A DNA stretch of 64,000 bases from Desulfobacteraceae bacterium. GTDB lineage: Bacteria; Desulfobacterota; Desulfobacteria; Desulfobacterales; Desulfosalsimonadaceae. Shown in pieces: positions 52,889-61,842 of this stretch. Below the pieces are notes generated by a model that worked only from the letters and a program-made list of their open reading frames with translations, was not told the DNA's origin and made no database searches. The translations under genes and the position numbers were made by a program. The stretch's first letter is position 1. The number at the start of each line of letters is the position of its first letter. The stretch is taken from NCBI GenBank assembly GCA_011389935.1, contig JAABTJ010000002.1, positions 62,001 to 126,000 of the forward strand, given 5' to 3'.

Positions 52889-53917
52889 ATGTTTAATGAT
52901 CCGTTGCACATGCCGGCCGGCCCCGAAACCCGTAAAAGCAAAACCCCTCTGATGAACAGGGAAGCGAAAATCGGCGGGGGAAAATCCACGGGTGAATTTG
53001 AAAAAAAAACCAATACCCGAATCCCCGCCACCGCCAGGCGCAAGCCCAAAAAACAGTATGACCCGGTGCAGCAGTACATGGCCGATATACGGAGGCATCG
53101 TCTTGTGACCCGGGAAGAGGAGCGTGAGCTTGCTCACCGGATCCAGTTTTATGATGATACAGAGGCGTTCCATGAGCTGGTGAATGCAAATCTGCGGCTG
53201 GTCGTCAAGATTGCCCTGAAATTTCAGCGATTCTGGAACCGAAACCTCCTCGACCTGATCCAGGAAGGAAATGTCGGATTGATCCATGCGGTCCGGAAAT
53301 ACGATCCCGACCGGAACGTCAAATTTTCCTACTACGCCTCATTCTGGATCAAGGCCTATATCATGAAACACATCCAGGACAACTGGCGGATGGTGAAGGT
53401 CGTTACCACCGAGGGGCAGCGAAAACTGTTTTACCGGCTCAAGCAGGAAAGGAAGAAATTGAGCAGCCAGGGAATCGAGCCCAGCATGGCGGTTCTTTCT
53501 GAAAAATGCGGGGTCAAGGAGCAGGACATTGCCGAGATGGATCAGCGGCTGCAGAACTGGGACGTTTCCCTCGATGCGCCGGTCCGGGAAGATTCGGATA
53601 CCGACCGGATCGACATGATCACTGTGGATGAGCGATCCCTTGAAGAGCAATATTCCTACAAGGAGACCGATGCACTGGTCAACAGGAAGGTTAATGAATT
53701 CCGCAAAACCATATGCAAAAGGGAGCGGGAAATTTTGGATCTCCGGATCTATTCGGAAACGCCCATGACGCTCCAGGCGCTGGGCGACCGATTGAGCCTT
53801 TCCCGGGAAAGGGTCCGCCAGCTTGAAAAACACATTGTCGAGGAATTGAAGCAGTACCTGATCACCCGGATCCATGATTTTGACGCACTGGCCGTAACCT
53901 CAAGAATGGCCTCATAG
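52889..53917 (+). CDS. rpoH: RNA polymerase sigma factor, RpoH-like (sigma-32 type)
   Basis: The product is 342 residues, longer than typical RpoH because of a basic N-terminal extension of about 55 residues. Region 1.2/2 is complete (DPVQQYMADIRRHRLVT, NLRLVVKIALKF, LLDLIQEGNVGLIHAV), region 3 carries TTEGQRKLFYRLKQERK, the RpoH-box-like sequence, and region 4.2 has MTLQALGDRLSLSRERVRQLEK. This makes it a group 3 sigma factor that probably serves heat-shock or stress genes. A strong terminator follows. Confidence 0.87.
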   Translation: MFNDPLHMPAGPETRKSKTPLMNREAKIGGGKSTGEFEKKTNTRIPATARRKPKKQYDPVQQYMADIRRHRLVTREEERELAHRIQFYDDTEAFHELVNANLRLVVKIALKFQRFWNRNLLDLIQEGNVGLIHAVRKYDPDRNVKFSYYASFWIKAYIMKHIQDNWRMVKVVTTEGQRKLFYRLKQERKKLSSQGIEPSMAVLSEKCGVKEQDIAEMDQRLQNWDVSLDAPVREDSDTDRIDMITVDERSLEEQYSYKETDALVNRKVNEFRKTICKREREILDLRIYSETPMTLQALGDRLSLSRERVRQLEKHIVEELKQYLITRIHDFDALAVTSRMAS

Positions 53918-53945
53918 ACCGTTTTTTCCATAACCGGTAAAAGAA

Positions 53946-53979
53946 GGGGGTCGGGTTTTATGCCCGCCCCCCTTTTTTT
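53946..53979 (+). terminator. Rho-independent terminator after the sigma factor gene
   Basis: GGGGGTCGGG at 53946-53955 pairs with CCCGCCCCC at 53963-53971 (one bulged base) and a run of seven Ts follows. Confidence 0.9.
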
Positions 53980-54097
53980 ATATCTTTGGGTCCGCCTCCA
54001 GGCCGCAGCCCACCCCTCCCATGATCATTCCACTGAAATATTTCAAAAAAACTACTTCTGTCGGTACAAGAATCTTTTACTTTTTCGTAAACTGATA

Positions 54098-54103
54098 TAT
54101 AAT
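54098..54103 (+). promoter_or_regulatory. Candidate -10 box upstream of the response regulator
   Basis: A perfect TATAAT lies about 100 bases upstream of the response regulator start in AT-rich sequence. No good -35 hexamer stands at the right distance (TTTTAC is the nearest), so this is tentative. Confidence 0.3.
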
Positions 54104-54205
54104 AAAAAAATCTTTTCGCGCTGAGGTTCTAAAGAAACGGCGCATCCGGCAGAGGGGTTTTTCAGGAGGCGATCACCATTTCAAGCAACCGATGGACGGG
54201 TATGG

Positions 54206-54868
54206 ATGGAAAATAAACGAAAAGTGGTTATTGCCGAAGACCATCAACTGTTCCGCGAAGGTCTGAAGGCCATGCTCATGGGCCGGGAAGACCTGGAAGT
54301 GGTGGCCGAGGCTCCGGACGGCCTGGCCGCCATCGAGGTCGTCAAAAAGCACAAGCCCGATTTGCTGCTGCTCGACCTGTCCATGCCGAGATTGAGCGGG
54401 GTCAGCGTCGTCAAGGAGGTGAAGCGGTTGTTCCCGGAAACAATCGTACTGGCCCTGACCATTCATGAATCCGACCAGTACGTGCTGGAAGCATTTGAAT
54501 CCGGGGTGAACGGTTACTGCATCAAGGATGCAAGCCGGGAGGAGCTGCTGGTTGCCATCAACAGCGTGTTGAACGGCAAGACATACATCAGTCCCGGCAT
54601 CGCCGACAATGTCATGGAAGGGTATCTCAAGGGGAGAAAACGGCTGAAGACCCACTCCGACTGGGACACCGTAACGCCCCGGGAGCGCGAGGTCCTCAAG
54701 TTGATCGCCGAAGGATATTTGAACAAGGAGATCGGCGAGCTGCTCAATATCAGTGTAAAGACGGTTGAAAAGCACCGGGCCAATATCATGGCCAAGTTGA
54801 AACTGCACAGCGCATCCGCATTGACTTCCTATGCCATTGCAAAGGGAATCGTAGACAAAAGGAATTAG
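54206..54868 (+). CDS. NarL/FixJ-family response regulator
   Basis: The product is 220 residues. The receiver domain (about 6-122) has the acidic pair in IAEDHQLF, the phosphoacceptor Asp57 in LLLLDLSMPR and the conserved Lys in YCIKDAS. A LuxR-type helix-turn-helix (about 153-212) carries LTPREREVLKLIAEG-like TPREREVLKLIAEGYLNKEI and VKTVEKHRANIM. It faces tail-to-tail the histidine kinase gene 39 bases away, the likely partner. Targets are unknown; the adjacent tmc unit is a natural candidate. Confidence 0.92.
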   Translation: MENKRKVVIAEDHQLFREGLKAMLMGREDLEVVAEAPDGLAAIEVVKKHKPDLLLLDLSMPRLSGVSVVKEVKRLFPETIVLALTIHESDQYVLEAFESGVNGYCIKDASREELLVAINSVLNGKTYISPGIADNVMEGYLKGRKRLKTHSDWDTVTPREREVLKLIAEGYLNKEIGELLNISVKTVEKHRANIMAKLKLHSASALTSYAIAKGIVDKRN

Positions 54869-54907
54869 AACGAGGCGCGACTTTCTGCGAAAGATTTTGC
54901 AACCGGT

Positions 54908-56662
54908 TCAGAAGTGGTCGGCCTCCAAGGGTATACTCACCTCCACGCGGGTTCCTCCTCCCGGTGTTGATTTTATTGTAAACGTTCCTTCGCAGATTTC
55001 CGCCCTTTCCCGCATCCCCAAAAGACCGTAGCCGCTCAGCGGATCGTTGGATGTCAGGCGGGTGGCGGGTTCGAAGCCAAACCCGTTGTCGGATATGGTC
55101 AAAAGAATACCCTGGGCGTTTTTTGTAAGGCGCAGATCGATTCTGTCCGCATTTCCGTGCCTGGCGGCATTGGACATGGCTTCCTGGAGAATCCGGTAGA
55201 TGACGATTTTCATGGATTCGGACAGTTCGCTTTCATCGATATCAATCTTTTGGACGACCTCAATGTGTTTGTAGAAAGTTTTAAATTCGCGGCAAAACCA
55301 TGAAATGGTGGCACAAAGCCCCAAATCGTCCATTGTGGAAGGGCGCAGGTTTGCGGATATCCGTTTGGTCTCCTTTATCGTCTCCATGAGGTAGGACACG
55401 ATGCTTTCGAGCGAGGTGATATCTTTCGGGGGCGTCGAAACCATTTTGGCCAGTTTTTCCTCGATGCTGAACTTGATGGCCGCAAGGTTTGCGCCGATGG
55501 AATCGTGGAGCTCCTTTGCGATCGTTTTCCGGTCCGCTTCGAGGGTTTCCAGCGTTTTTCTGGATATCTGCCGGAGCGCCGCTTTGGAACGGAGCAGCCT
55601 GTTTTCAACGCGTTTCCGTTCTTTTATTTCGGCTTGAAGGCTTTCTACGGTTTCCAGCAGCTCCCGGGTTCGGACGGTCACCCGGTTTTCAAGCTCCTGG
55701 CGTACGCGCTGGAGTTCTATTTTTTCGCGCTTTCGCTCGGTGATGTCATGGAAGATACCGACGGCCCCGGCAATTTTCCCTTCCTGGTCCCGGATCGGCG
55801 ACGTGTTGACGAGGATGTGCTTTGACGTGCCGTCCGGCATGTTGAATTCCATTTCAAAATCCTCGATGATCATTCCCCTGAAAACCGTCCGCCCAAGTGG
55901 AAGCGCAATGATATCATTGGGGGGATCGTCTGAATAGCGCGGCGGGGGCTCCTCCGTAAGCGGTCCGGATCCGTCCGGTATCTGCTGTTCATAAAGCCAC
56001 CGGGCTTTCGGGTTGGACATGATGATCCGGCAATTTTCATCCACCACGACAATCGCCTCGGGAGTACTTTCAAAAATGGCTTTCAGGGCGAAGCGTTCCC
56101 GCGCCAGTTCGGATGGCAGACAATCCGTGACGGCTGGTGTTTCGTCCCGCATTGCGACAACGGCCCCGGTTATGTTTCCGTTCATGATCAGCGGGTATGC
56201 GGAGACGGAAAAATAGCGGGATTGGTCATTTGGATCGATGAAGCTGAAGCGCTCCCCGACAATGGCATGCCCTGCCAGGGCGTAGCGGATCGGCAGGTGC
56301 TCATATGTCACGGGCACTCCGTTGACGGCGGTCAGTTTGAGTTTTTTGAGAACTTTTTCGATCGGGCGGCCCGTGGGGTCGAGGCCAAGAAGCTGCTTGG
56401 CGGGTTGATTGGCAAGAACGGGGACCCCGTTTTTTGAAACAAGAATCACGGGTTCATGCAGCGCTGAGAAGATCTGGCTCATTTCCGATGCGATATCTCC
56501 GGATTCCCTGCCGGTCTCCATCAGCGCGCTTTTTTTGTTTTCCGCGTCGGAGAAAGCGGCGATCCGCTCCGCCAGAAGAGATATGACGGATGGGAACGGC
56601 GCATCTCCCGCGGAAACGCTTTGGGGGGGGTTGCCTGCTATTTCATGTAATTTTTTTTCCAT
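54908..56662 (-). CDS. Cytoplasmic PAS-PAS histidine kinase (HisKA_3 type)
   Basis: The product is 584 residues. There is no membrane helix. Two or three PAS domains (about 60-185 and 195-320, the latter with a PAC end IAGAVGIFHDITERKRE) precede a coiled coil and a HisKA_3 phosphoacceptor region (IAKELHDSIGANLAAIKF, His386). A HATPase domain follows with NAARHGNA, DNGFGFEP and GYGLLGMRERAE. This is the NarX/DegS class that pairs with NarL-type regulators, so the convergent regulator is the likely partner. Its start overlaps the end of the NifU-like gene by 25 bases, making it the last gene of the tmc unit and suggesting redox sensing. Confidence 0.92.
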   Translation of the reverse strand: MEKKLHEIAGNPPQSVSAGDAPFPSVISLLAERIAAFSDAENKKSALMETGRESGDIASEMSQIFSALHEPVILVSKNGVPVLANQPAKQLLGLDPTGRPIEKVLKKLKLTAVNGVPVTYEHLPIRYALAGHAIVGERFSFIDPNDQSRYFSVSAYPLIMNGNITGAVVAMRDETPAVTDCLPSELARERFALKAIFESTPEAIVVVDENCRIIMSNPKARWLYEQQIPDGSGPLTEEPPPRYSDDPPNDIIALPLGRTVFRGMIIEDFEMEFNMPDGTSKHILVNTSPIRDQEGKIAGAVGIFHDITERKREKIELQRVRQELENRVTVRTRELLETVESLQAEIKERKRVENRLLRSKAALRQISRKTLETLEADRKTIAKELHDSIGANLAAIKFSIEEKLAKMVSTPPKDITSLESIVSYLMETIKETKRISANLRPSTMDDLGLCATISWFCREFKTFYKHIEVVQKIDIDESELSESMKIVIYRILQEAMSNAARHGNADRIDLRLTKNAQGILLTISDNGFGFEPATRLTSNDPLSGYGLLGMRERAEICEGTFTIKSTPGGGTRVEVSIPLEADHF

Positions 56663-57078
56663 GGATCACGGCGTATGGTTTGATATCGGGCCAGTGCCCG
56701 GTAGAGAGCCCCTGCGGCAAGTTCTGCGCAGTGATAGGATGCTTCCGGCAGGGTCTCCAGTTCGCGGGCGATGTCATCCGGCCTGATTTTCCACGCCTCG
56801 CCCACTGTTTTGTTTTCAATCATATCGCCCAGCATGTTGGCCGATGCCCGTGTATTGACGCAGCCGTCAATGGCAAAGGAGACCGTCTCGATTCTTCCGT
56901 TTTGTATCATAAGGAAAATTTTGATGCTGTCTCCGCAATCCCCGGTGTTCCTGCCGTACGCGTCCGGATGGTGGAGCCGCTCGTCCCTGTCCGTCCGGAA
57001 CGCCATTTCCAGAAATCGTTCGGAATGCGCCTGGAGAAAATCAAAGTCGGTTTCGTTCATGGTCTGTTTCTTCATCAT
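56638..57078 (-). CDS. NifU/IscU-like iron-sulfur cluster scaffold protein
   Basis: The product is 146 residues. The three cluster-binding Cys of NifU-N/IscU are present: GDCGDSI (about 48, with the adjacent conserved Asp), DGCVNTRASANML (about 73) and YHCAELAAGAL (about 116). It would assemble [Fe-S] clusters in the cytoplasm. It lies 12 bases after tmcA and overlaps the kinase gene, so it appears to belong to the tmc transcript, perhaps serving the iron-sulfur subunit TmcB. An alternative start six codons downstream (MNETDFDF) is possible; neither has a strong ribosome site. Confidence 0.85.
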   Translation of the reverse strand: MMKKQTMNETDFDFLQAHSERFLEMAFRTDRDERLHHPDAYGRNTGDCGDSIKIFLMIQNGRIETVSFAIDGCVNTRASANMLGDMIENKTVGEAWKIRPDDIARELETLPEASYHCAELAAGALYRALARYQTIRRDPWKKNYMK

Positions 57079-57090
57079 GCGTACGATTCG

Positions 57091-57495
57091 TTATTTTTCG
57101 CCTGCATGGCATTCCCCGCAGAGAACGGGCCCGGCTTTTTCGTTGAGGTGGCATGTTCTGCACAGGCGGTGGTAGGCGCTGATCAGGTTCATTTCGGAAT
57201 TCCCCGGTTCGGCCAGGTGGCAGGCGGAGCATTCCATTCCGATAGAGTCCGCATTGTCCATCTTTTTGCCGTCTTCCCACATATGGTGGCACGTGTTGCA
57301 ATCCTCCACCGCGTCATAGGCCATATGCGCGTCGTGGTCGAAAGAGACGATCGGCCGCATGCGTTCTTTTCCGGAAAATGCGGAATCCTCAACGGTCGTG
57401 ATGGAAAACTGGGCCTCGGTCGACATGGCAAAAAAAACGAGCCCGGCAAACGCAAAAACCGCCAGCAGCGACGAAACTTTATGATATTGCTTCAT
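57091..57495 (-). CDS. tmcA: Tetrahaem type II cytochrome c3 TmcA
   Basis: The product is 134 residues. A signal peptide (about 1-27) leads to a periplasmic domain with four CxxCH motifs: CNTCH, CSACH, CRTCH and CGECH, plus His ligands such as FDHDAHM. The length and motif number fit type II cytochrome c3, the electron-accepting subunit of the Tmc complex. It lies 10 bases after tmcB. The start has AAGGGGAAA upstream. It would take electrons from periplasmic hydrogenases or type I c3 and pass them to the membrane part. Confidence 0.88.
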   Translation of the reverse strand: MKQYHKVSSLLAVFAFAGLVFFAMSTEAQFSITTVEDSAFSGKERMRPIVSFDHDAHMAYDAVEDCNTCHHMWEDGKKMDNADSIGMECSACHLAEPGNSEMNLISAYHRLCRTCHLNEKAGPVLCGECHAGEK

Positions 57496-57505
57496 GAATT
57501 TCCCC

Positions 57506-58840
57506 TTACTTCTCCATGCACTCAAAGAGAATATCGATCAGAAATTTAATCTCGATGTCGATCTTGTAATGGTGGATAATATCCTCGAGCCCGCCGTGGC
57601 AGTTGTGGCAGGGGGCAATGACGACTTCCGCCCCTTTTTCGCGGGCGGCCATGAGCTGTTCGGCCTTGACCCGGTTGCTTTTTACCCGCTTGTTCTTGTA
57701 GGGGGGGCCGCAGTTGATGACCCCGCCGCCGGCGCAGCAGCAGAAATTGTGCTCCCGGTTGGGCTCCATCTCGATAAAGGTTTCGCAGCTCTGTCGTACC
57801 ACGCTGCGCGCTTTTTCATGCAGCCCCTGGCCGCGGACAATGTTGCAGGGATCGTGAAAGGTTACGGGGCGCTCGAACTTACGGGCAATCTTCAGGCGGC
57901 CTTCCGCCAAAAGCTCGTCATAGAAGGCGACCGCATGAACAACCTCTATGGGCGGCATTTTCCAGCCCAGAAAGCGATTGCCGACGTCATAGACCGAGCG
58001 GAAGGCATGGCCGCATTCCCCCATCACGATCCGCTTGCTTCTCAGGCGGAGGGCGGACTCGAAGTGCACCTTTTTGAGCCGTGCGGTCATTTCAATATCC
58101 CCGGTATACATGCACATGTCGCTGTTGTCCCAGCCGGGAAATTCCGTCATGGTCCAGTCGATGCCCGCCGCATGCATGAGAACCGCGGCCTGGTATATCA
58201 GCTGTGCGCGGAACTTGGGTTCCGGCCCGATAACAGAGTAATAGACGTCCGCGCCTTCTTTTTCCAGGGGAATCCGCAGATCGGGTATCTCATCTCTTGC
58301 CTCGTCTTCCTGCCACTGGAGGGTGTCGATCCATTCGTCCTCCTGGACCCACATCTGGTTCATGGTGGCGCTGTGGCTGTGGGCGGTATCCTGTATGTAT
58401 CGCGGCACGACGCCCAGCTTGTGACAGACCCTGCGAACGAAAAGCATCAGGAAGGCAACGTCGATGCCGAAGGGGCAGTACATCATGCAGCGGCGGCAGA
58501 GGTTGCAGTCGGTAAATGCGATCTCGCAGGATCGCATCAGCGTTTCCCGGCTCACCCGCCCTTTCTTTCTGACAAATTCGCCCAGGGTCTGCTTGACCTT
58601 GGCCGCCGGGGCCAAGCGAGGCTCCTTGTCACGGGACAGGTAATAATGGCACGCCCCGCTGCAATAGCCGCAGCTCATGCAGGTGTTCAGGTACGCCTTG
58701 AAACGCGCCCCGCCTTCGGTCCGGATCATATCGTTGATGACCTGCGCGATATCCTCTTCGCTCAACTTTTCAGCCCCCTCGATGATTGCGTCATCAAGGA
58801 CGATCGGTTCGTCGTTCGCTTTGGGTTCGGTGGTAGCCAT
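57506..58840 (-). CDS. tmcB: TmcB, HdrD-like iron-sulfur protein with CCG domain
   Basis: The product is 444 residues. Two [4Fe-4S] motifs, CMSCGYCSGACHYYL (about 54-68) and CNLCRRCMMYCPFGID (about 113-128), precede a cysteine-rich CCG region with HDPCNIVRGQG, FCCCAGGGVI and CHNCHGG (about 325-425). This is the layout of HdrD and of the cytoplasmic-side Tmc/Dsr/Hmc subunits. It would receive electrons from the membrane cytochrome b and reduce a cytoplasmic partner. It sits between tmcC (57 bases upstream) and tmcA. Confidence 0.9.
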   Translation of the reverse strand: MATTEPKANDEPIVLDDAIIEGAEKLSEEDIAQVINDMIRTEGGARFKAYLNTCMSCGYCSGACHYYLSRDKEPRLAPAAKVKQTLGEFVRKKGRVSRETLMRSCEIAFTDCNLCRRCMMYCPFGIDVAFLMLFVRRVCHKLGVVPRYIQDTAHSHSATMNQMWVQEDEWIDTLQWQEDEARDEIPDLRIPLEKEGADVYYSVIGPEPKFRAQLIYQAAVLMHAAGIDWTMTEFPGWDNSDMCMYTGDIEMTARLKKVHFESALRLRSKRIVMGECGHAFRSVYDVGNRFLGWKMPPIEVVHAVAFYDELLAEGRLKIARKFERPVTFHDPCNIVRGQGLHEKARSVVRQSCETFIEMEPNREHNFCCCAGGGVINCGPPYKNKRVKSNRVKAEQLMAAREKGAEVVIAPCHNCHGGLEDIIHHYKIDIEIKFLIDILFECMEK

Positions 58841-58897
58841 ATGGATGATGCTCCGTTTTTGGTCAATTGATGAAATATCGTCCCGCCAATGCCATGC

Positions 58898-59557
58898 CTA
58901 CCAATCTTTTGCGTTGCGCACGGCGCCGAATTCGGATCCCGCATAGATCCGGGTCAGGGGGAAGAAAAACATGTGGCTCAACTTGGTAAACGGGATCAAT
59001 GCCAGAAGAAGCTCCCCGGAGAGCATGTGCAGCAGCGTGGCGATCTCGAATCCGGCCCACCCCCTGGCTGCCCAGAACCCGGTTGCAAAGGGGAGCACCA
59101 CCAGAAGGAGGATCAGGTAGTCGGCTGTTGAACTCAGATAGCGCACATCGGGCTGAACGATCCGGCGGACAAAAAAATAAACGCAGCTCAACAGGACAAT
59201 GACCGTCATCACCTGGGCAGCCATGCCCGAAAGCGTCCACCAGGAGATATCGAAGGACTCCTTGAATAAAATGATGTGCGCGAATAAAAACAGCGGCACA
59301 CCGATCAGGCAGATATGAAATGCAAAGGTTACGGTAGTCAGGATCGGCTGCTGCCGCATGCTCCGGCTGCCGAACGGGACAATCCAGTGAAGCATGGAGC
59401 GCATGGCGTAATAGGGGCTGAAATAAGCGTATACCACGTGATCCTTCTTACGGGCCTCCAGGAGAATGGCGGCCAGCCGGTATATGATTCCGCCGAAAAA
59501 AACAATAAAGGCGCCCCAGGCCAGCGGGCCCCGGGCGAGTGCGTAGATATCATACAT
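58898..59557 (-). CDS. tmcC: TmcC, NarI-like membrane cytochrome b
   Basis: The product is 219 residues with five membrane helices. It resembles the gamma subunit of nitrate reductase (NarI), with His residues in helices suited to two b-haems (MRSMLHWIVPFGS, FAFHICLIGV, LHMLSGELLLALIPFTKLSHMFFFP). It transfers electrons across the membrane between TmcA and TmcB, probably with menaquinone. It starts 12 bases after tmcD. Confidence 0.9.
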   Translation of the reverse strand: MYDIYALARGPLAWGAFIVFFGGIIYRLAAILLEARKKDHVVYAYFSPYYAMRSMLHWIVPFGSRSMRQQPILTTVTFAFHICLIGVPLFLFAHIILFKESFDISWWTLSGMAAQVMTVIVLLSCVYFFVRRIVQPDVRYLSSTADYLILLLVVLPFATGFWAARGWAGFEIATLLHMLSGELLLALIPFTKLSHMFFFPLTRIYAGSEFGAVRNAKDW

Positions 59558-59569
59558 GACGGCCTCTTT

Positions 59570-60850
59570 TCATTTTCTCGGTAGTGATTCGGTCTCAAGG
59601 ATATGGCGGCAGTATTTCCCTTCGTCTTTCCCCGTGCCGATCCCCTTGACCAGGAGTTTTTTGCCATCCGGACTGAAAACGGGGTTCCATGCAACCGCAA
59701 AAGGAATGTCAAGGAGTTTCCCGTTGACCGCGATCGCATATTTTCCGTCTATTTCCACTTTTACCGCGACATCTTCTCCCCGGGGGGAAAAGACCGGGGG
59801 CCAGGCCCTGTCGAAGGGCGTCGGCCACGCCTTGCCGTCAAGTGCCACGTACCATTTTCCGTCGGTTTTCCCGAGGCATGCGATATGGCGGTTGTCCGGG
59901 CTGTAAACGGCGTCCATGACCAGTTCCTTGAACGTAAGGTCCCATGGCGTGTCATTTTCAGCGATTGTCCATTTGCCGTATGTTGGTGCGACAACGGCCG
60001 CGATGCTTTTGCCGTCGGTGCTGTAAAAGTGATGCCATAGCTGGGAGTAGCGCCTTTCCCAGAAAAGCTCGCCGTCTTTTGCCAGGCACCATTCGCCGGC
60101 CGACTTGACCGGCGCCGTAACGGAATTGTCGACCGGGTTGAACCGGGGGCGCCATATGGCGCTGAAGGAAGAGGGCCACATCTCGTCGTTGATGGCGATG
60201 GAGTAGTCGTACAGGCTGTGGCGCACTTCAACCGCAACGAGCCGGTTGTCCGGGTTGATATCGATTTCCCAGGCGTTGACGAATGCGTTTTTCCAGGCAA
60301 CCCCGTTGACCGCGACCGAGAAGCATCCTTTCTGGAACGCGTTGATATCGCCTTCCTTCACGGCCGTGGTCTGAACCACGGCGGCCAATGTCTCGCCGTT
60401 GCGGCTCACTGTCAGGTTGTTCATGGAGGAAAAGCCGGTCTCCCAGGGCGTGTCATCCAGAACGGCAAAATAGCTCCGGGCATTCTGGGCGGCAACGGCG
60501 ATGGCGCTGTTTGCCTTTGAAAACTGCATGTTCCATACAAATTCAAACCAGTTCTCCCAGGTGGCGCCGTCCACGGCGACGCTCCATTCGGCCGTGTCGG
60601 AAACCAGGGCCGCAGCCCGGTTGTCCGGTGAAAAACGCAGGGACCAGACCTTGTCGAACGTCTTCTCCCAGGGGGTCCCGTTGACGCAGACGGTATAACT
60701 TTCCTCTTCGGTTTTTACAATTGCCGCGATCTTTTCGCCGTCCGGACTGACATACGGCTCTTCAACCGCCGCGTAGCCGGATTGCCATTTTTCCAGATCC
60801 GCAACAATTTTTTTTCCCGGTGCCCAGTCCCATTCTTCCATGCTTTTCAT
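59570..60850 (-). CDS. tmcD: TmcD, tryptophan-rich beta-propeller-like protein
   Basis: The product is 426 residues without a signal peptide or membrane helix. It consists of about eight or nine repeats of a WD-like unit, each with a pattern such as FSPDNRxxA followed by VAVDGxxWENxF, and it is very rich in Trp (WDWAPGKK, DTPWE, GVAWKNAF, DEMWPSSF). The tryptophan-rich cytoplasmic subunit of the Tmc complex in Desulfovibrio has this character; the role there is undefined. GGAG precedes the ATG at 60850. Here it is the first gene of the unit. Confidence 0.82.
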   Translation of the reverse strand: MKSMEEWDWAPGKKIVADLEKWQSGYAAVEEPYVSPDGEKIAAIVKTEEESYTVCVNGTPWEKTFDKVWSLRFSPDNRAAALVSDTAEWSVAVDGATWENWFEFVWNMQFSKANSAIAVAAQNARSYFAVLDDTPWETGFSSMNNLTVSRNGETLAAVVQTTAVKEGDINAFQKGCFSVAVNGVAWKNAFVNAWEIDINPDNRLVAVEVRHSLYDYSIAINDEMWPSSFSAIWRPRFNPVDNSVTAPVKSAGEWCLAKDGELFWERRYSQLWHHFYSTDGKSIAAVVAPTYGKWTIAENDTPWDLTFKELVMDAVYSPDNRHIACLGKTDGKWYVALDGKAWPTPFDRAWPPVFSPRGEDVAVKVEIDGKYAIAVNGKLLDIPFAVAWNPVFSPDGKKLLVKGIGTGKDEGKYCRHILETESLPRK

Positions 60851-61060
60851 CGGCCGCTCCCGCCGGTCTCGATGCCTGTCATTCCCGGGCGGCATACGCC
60901 TACATAGGTCCGGGAAGCCCTGTGACCGGCCAGTTTATTGTGAATACGGTTGCAGAATTGCCTTATCGACATTCATATGCCAGTCTACATAAATGGCTCG
61001 CTGAAATCAAGGGTTGTTGTACGGACGGATTGTGCCGGCGATCATTGTCAAAAGAGATTC

Positions 61061-61738
61061 CTACACCAGCAGTGTGGCAAGAAGACCGGAAATGACAATT
61101 CCGTCAAAGGTGCCCGCCCCGCCGATGCTTGCAACCCCGGTTTCGATTTTTTTTATATCCTGGAGATGGAGCAGGTCCGCCCCGATGAGGGGGCCCAGCA
61201 CGCCGGCGCAAAAGGCAATCGGCGGAGCGAAATCCGGGATGAATACGATGGCGGCCAATGCCGCCACCAAAGGCGGGATAAAAGCGGGCAGCGCGATGCC
61301 CACTTCGGGGACCGGCTGCGCAAGCCGGTAACATACATACACATTCAACGCAATGGCCCCGCTTACCACGAGCAGGGCATACGGACTGTGAGAAAGAATG
61401 CGGATGATCTGGTAGCCGGCAAGGATGCACGGCACGATGCATCCGCCGAAATTAACGGCAATAATAGTATAGTTCTGTTTTTTCGGCGATTTTTTCAAGA
61501 TTCGGTTCATGCCGAAAAACGTCGGGGACGAATGGTCCAGGAAGCGGTCCTGCGGTATTTTGTGTATGGGAATATTGATCATGCCGCCGAGAAAAATGCC
61601 GAACGCGGCGATTACGGAAATTTCCGGGGAAAGGCCCAGTCGCGTCAGGGCGGAAAGCATGACTTCCGCCAGAAAGAGCGGGAGCAGAAACAGAAAAATG
61701 AAAAACAGCGCCAGTGGGAGACACCCTTGCGGCAGCAT
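61061..61738 (-). CDS. DUF1614 membrane protein
   Basis: The product is 225 residues with about seven hydrophobic segments. The block IETGVASIGGAGTFDGIVISG (about 198-218, given here as the GGAGTFDGI core) and the N-terminal GIFLGGMINIPI identify the DUF1614 family, whose function is unknown. It lies between tmcD and the glycyl radical enzyme on the same strand, with gaps of 210 and 104 bases, so linkage to either is unclear. No ribosome site stands out. Confidence 0.8.
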   Translation of the reverse strand: MLPQGCLPLALFFIFLFLLPLFLAEVMLSALTRLGLSPEISVIAAFGIFLGGMINIPIHKIPQDRFLDHSSPTFFGMNRILKKSPKKQNYTIIAVNFGGCIVPCILAGYQIIRILSHSPYALLVVSGAIALNVYVCYRLAQPVPEVGIALPAFIPPLVAALAAIVFIPDFAPPIAFCAGVLGPLIGADLLHLQDIKKIETGVASIGGAGTFDGIVISGLLATLLV

Positions 61739-61842
61739 CGGATACCTGACCTTTCTTTAGAATCGGGTGCAGAACAAAAGAACTAACGATAAAAATAACA
61801 CAGTGCCGTGGCGAAAACCAGAAAATTTCCTTTTGGCCGTTT

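Noticed and set aside
57494-58870. 458-codon open frame on the plus strand opposite tmcB
   Set aside because: It is antisense to the well-supported tmcB gene and lacks any motif.
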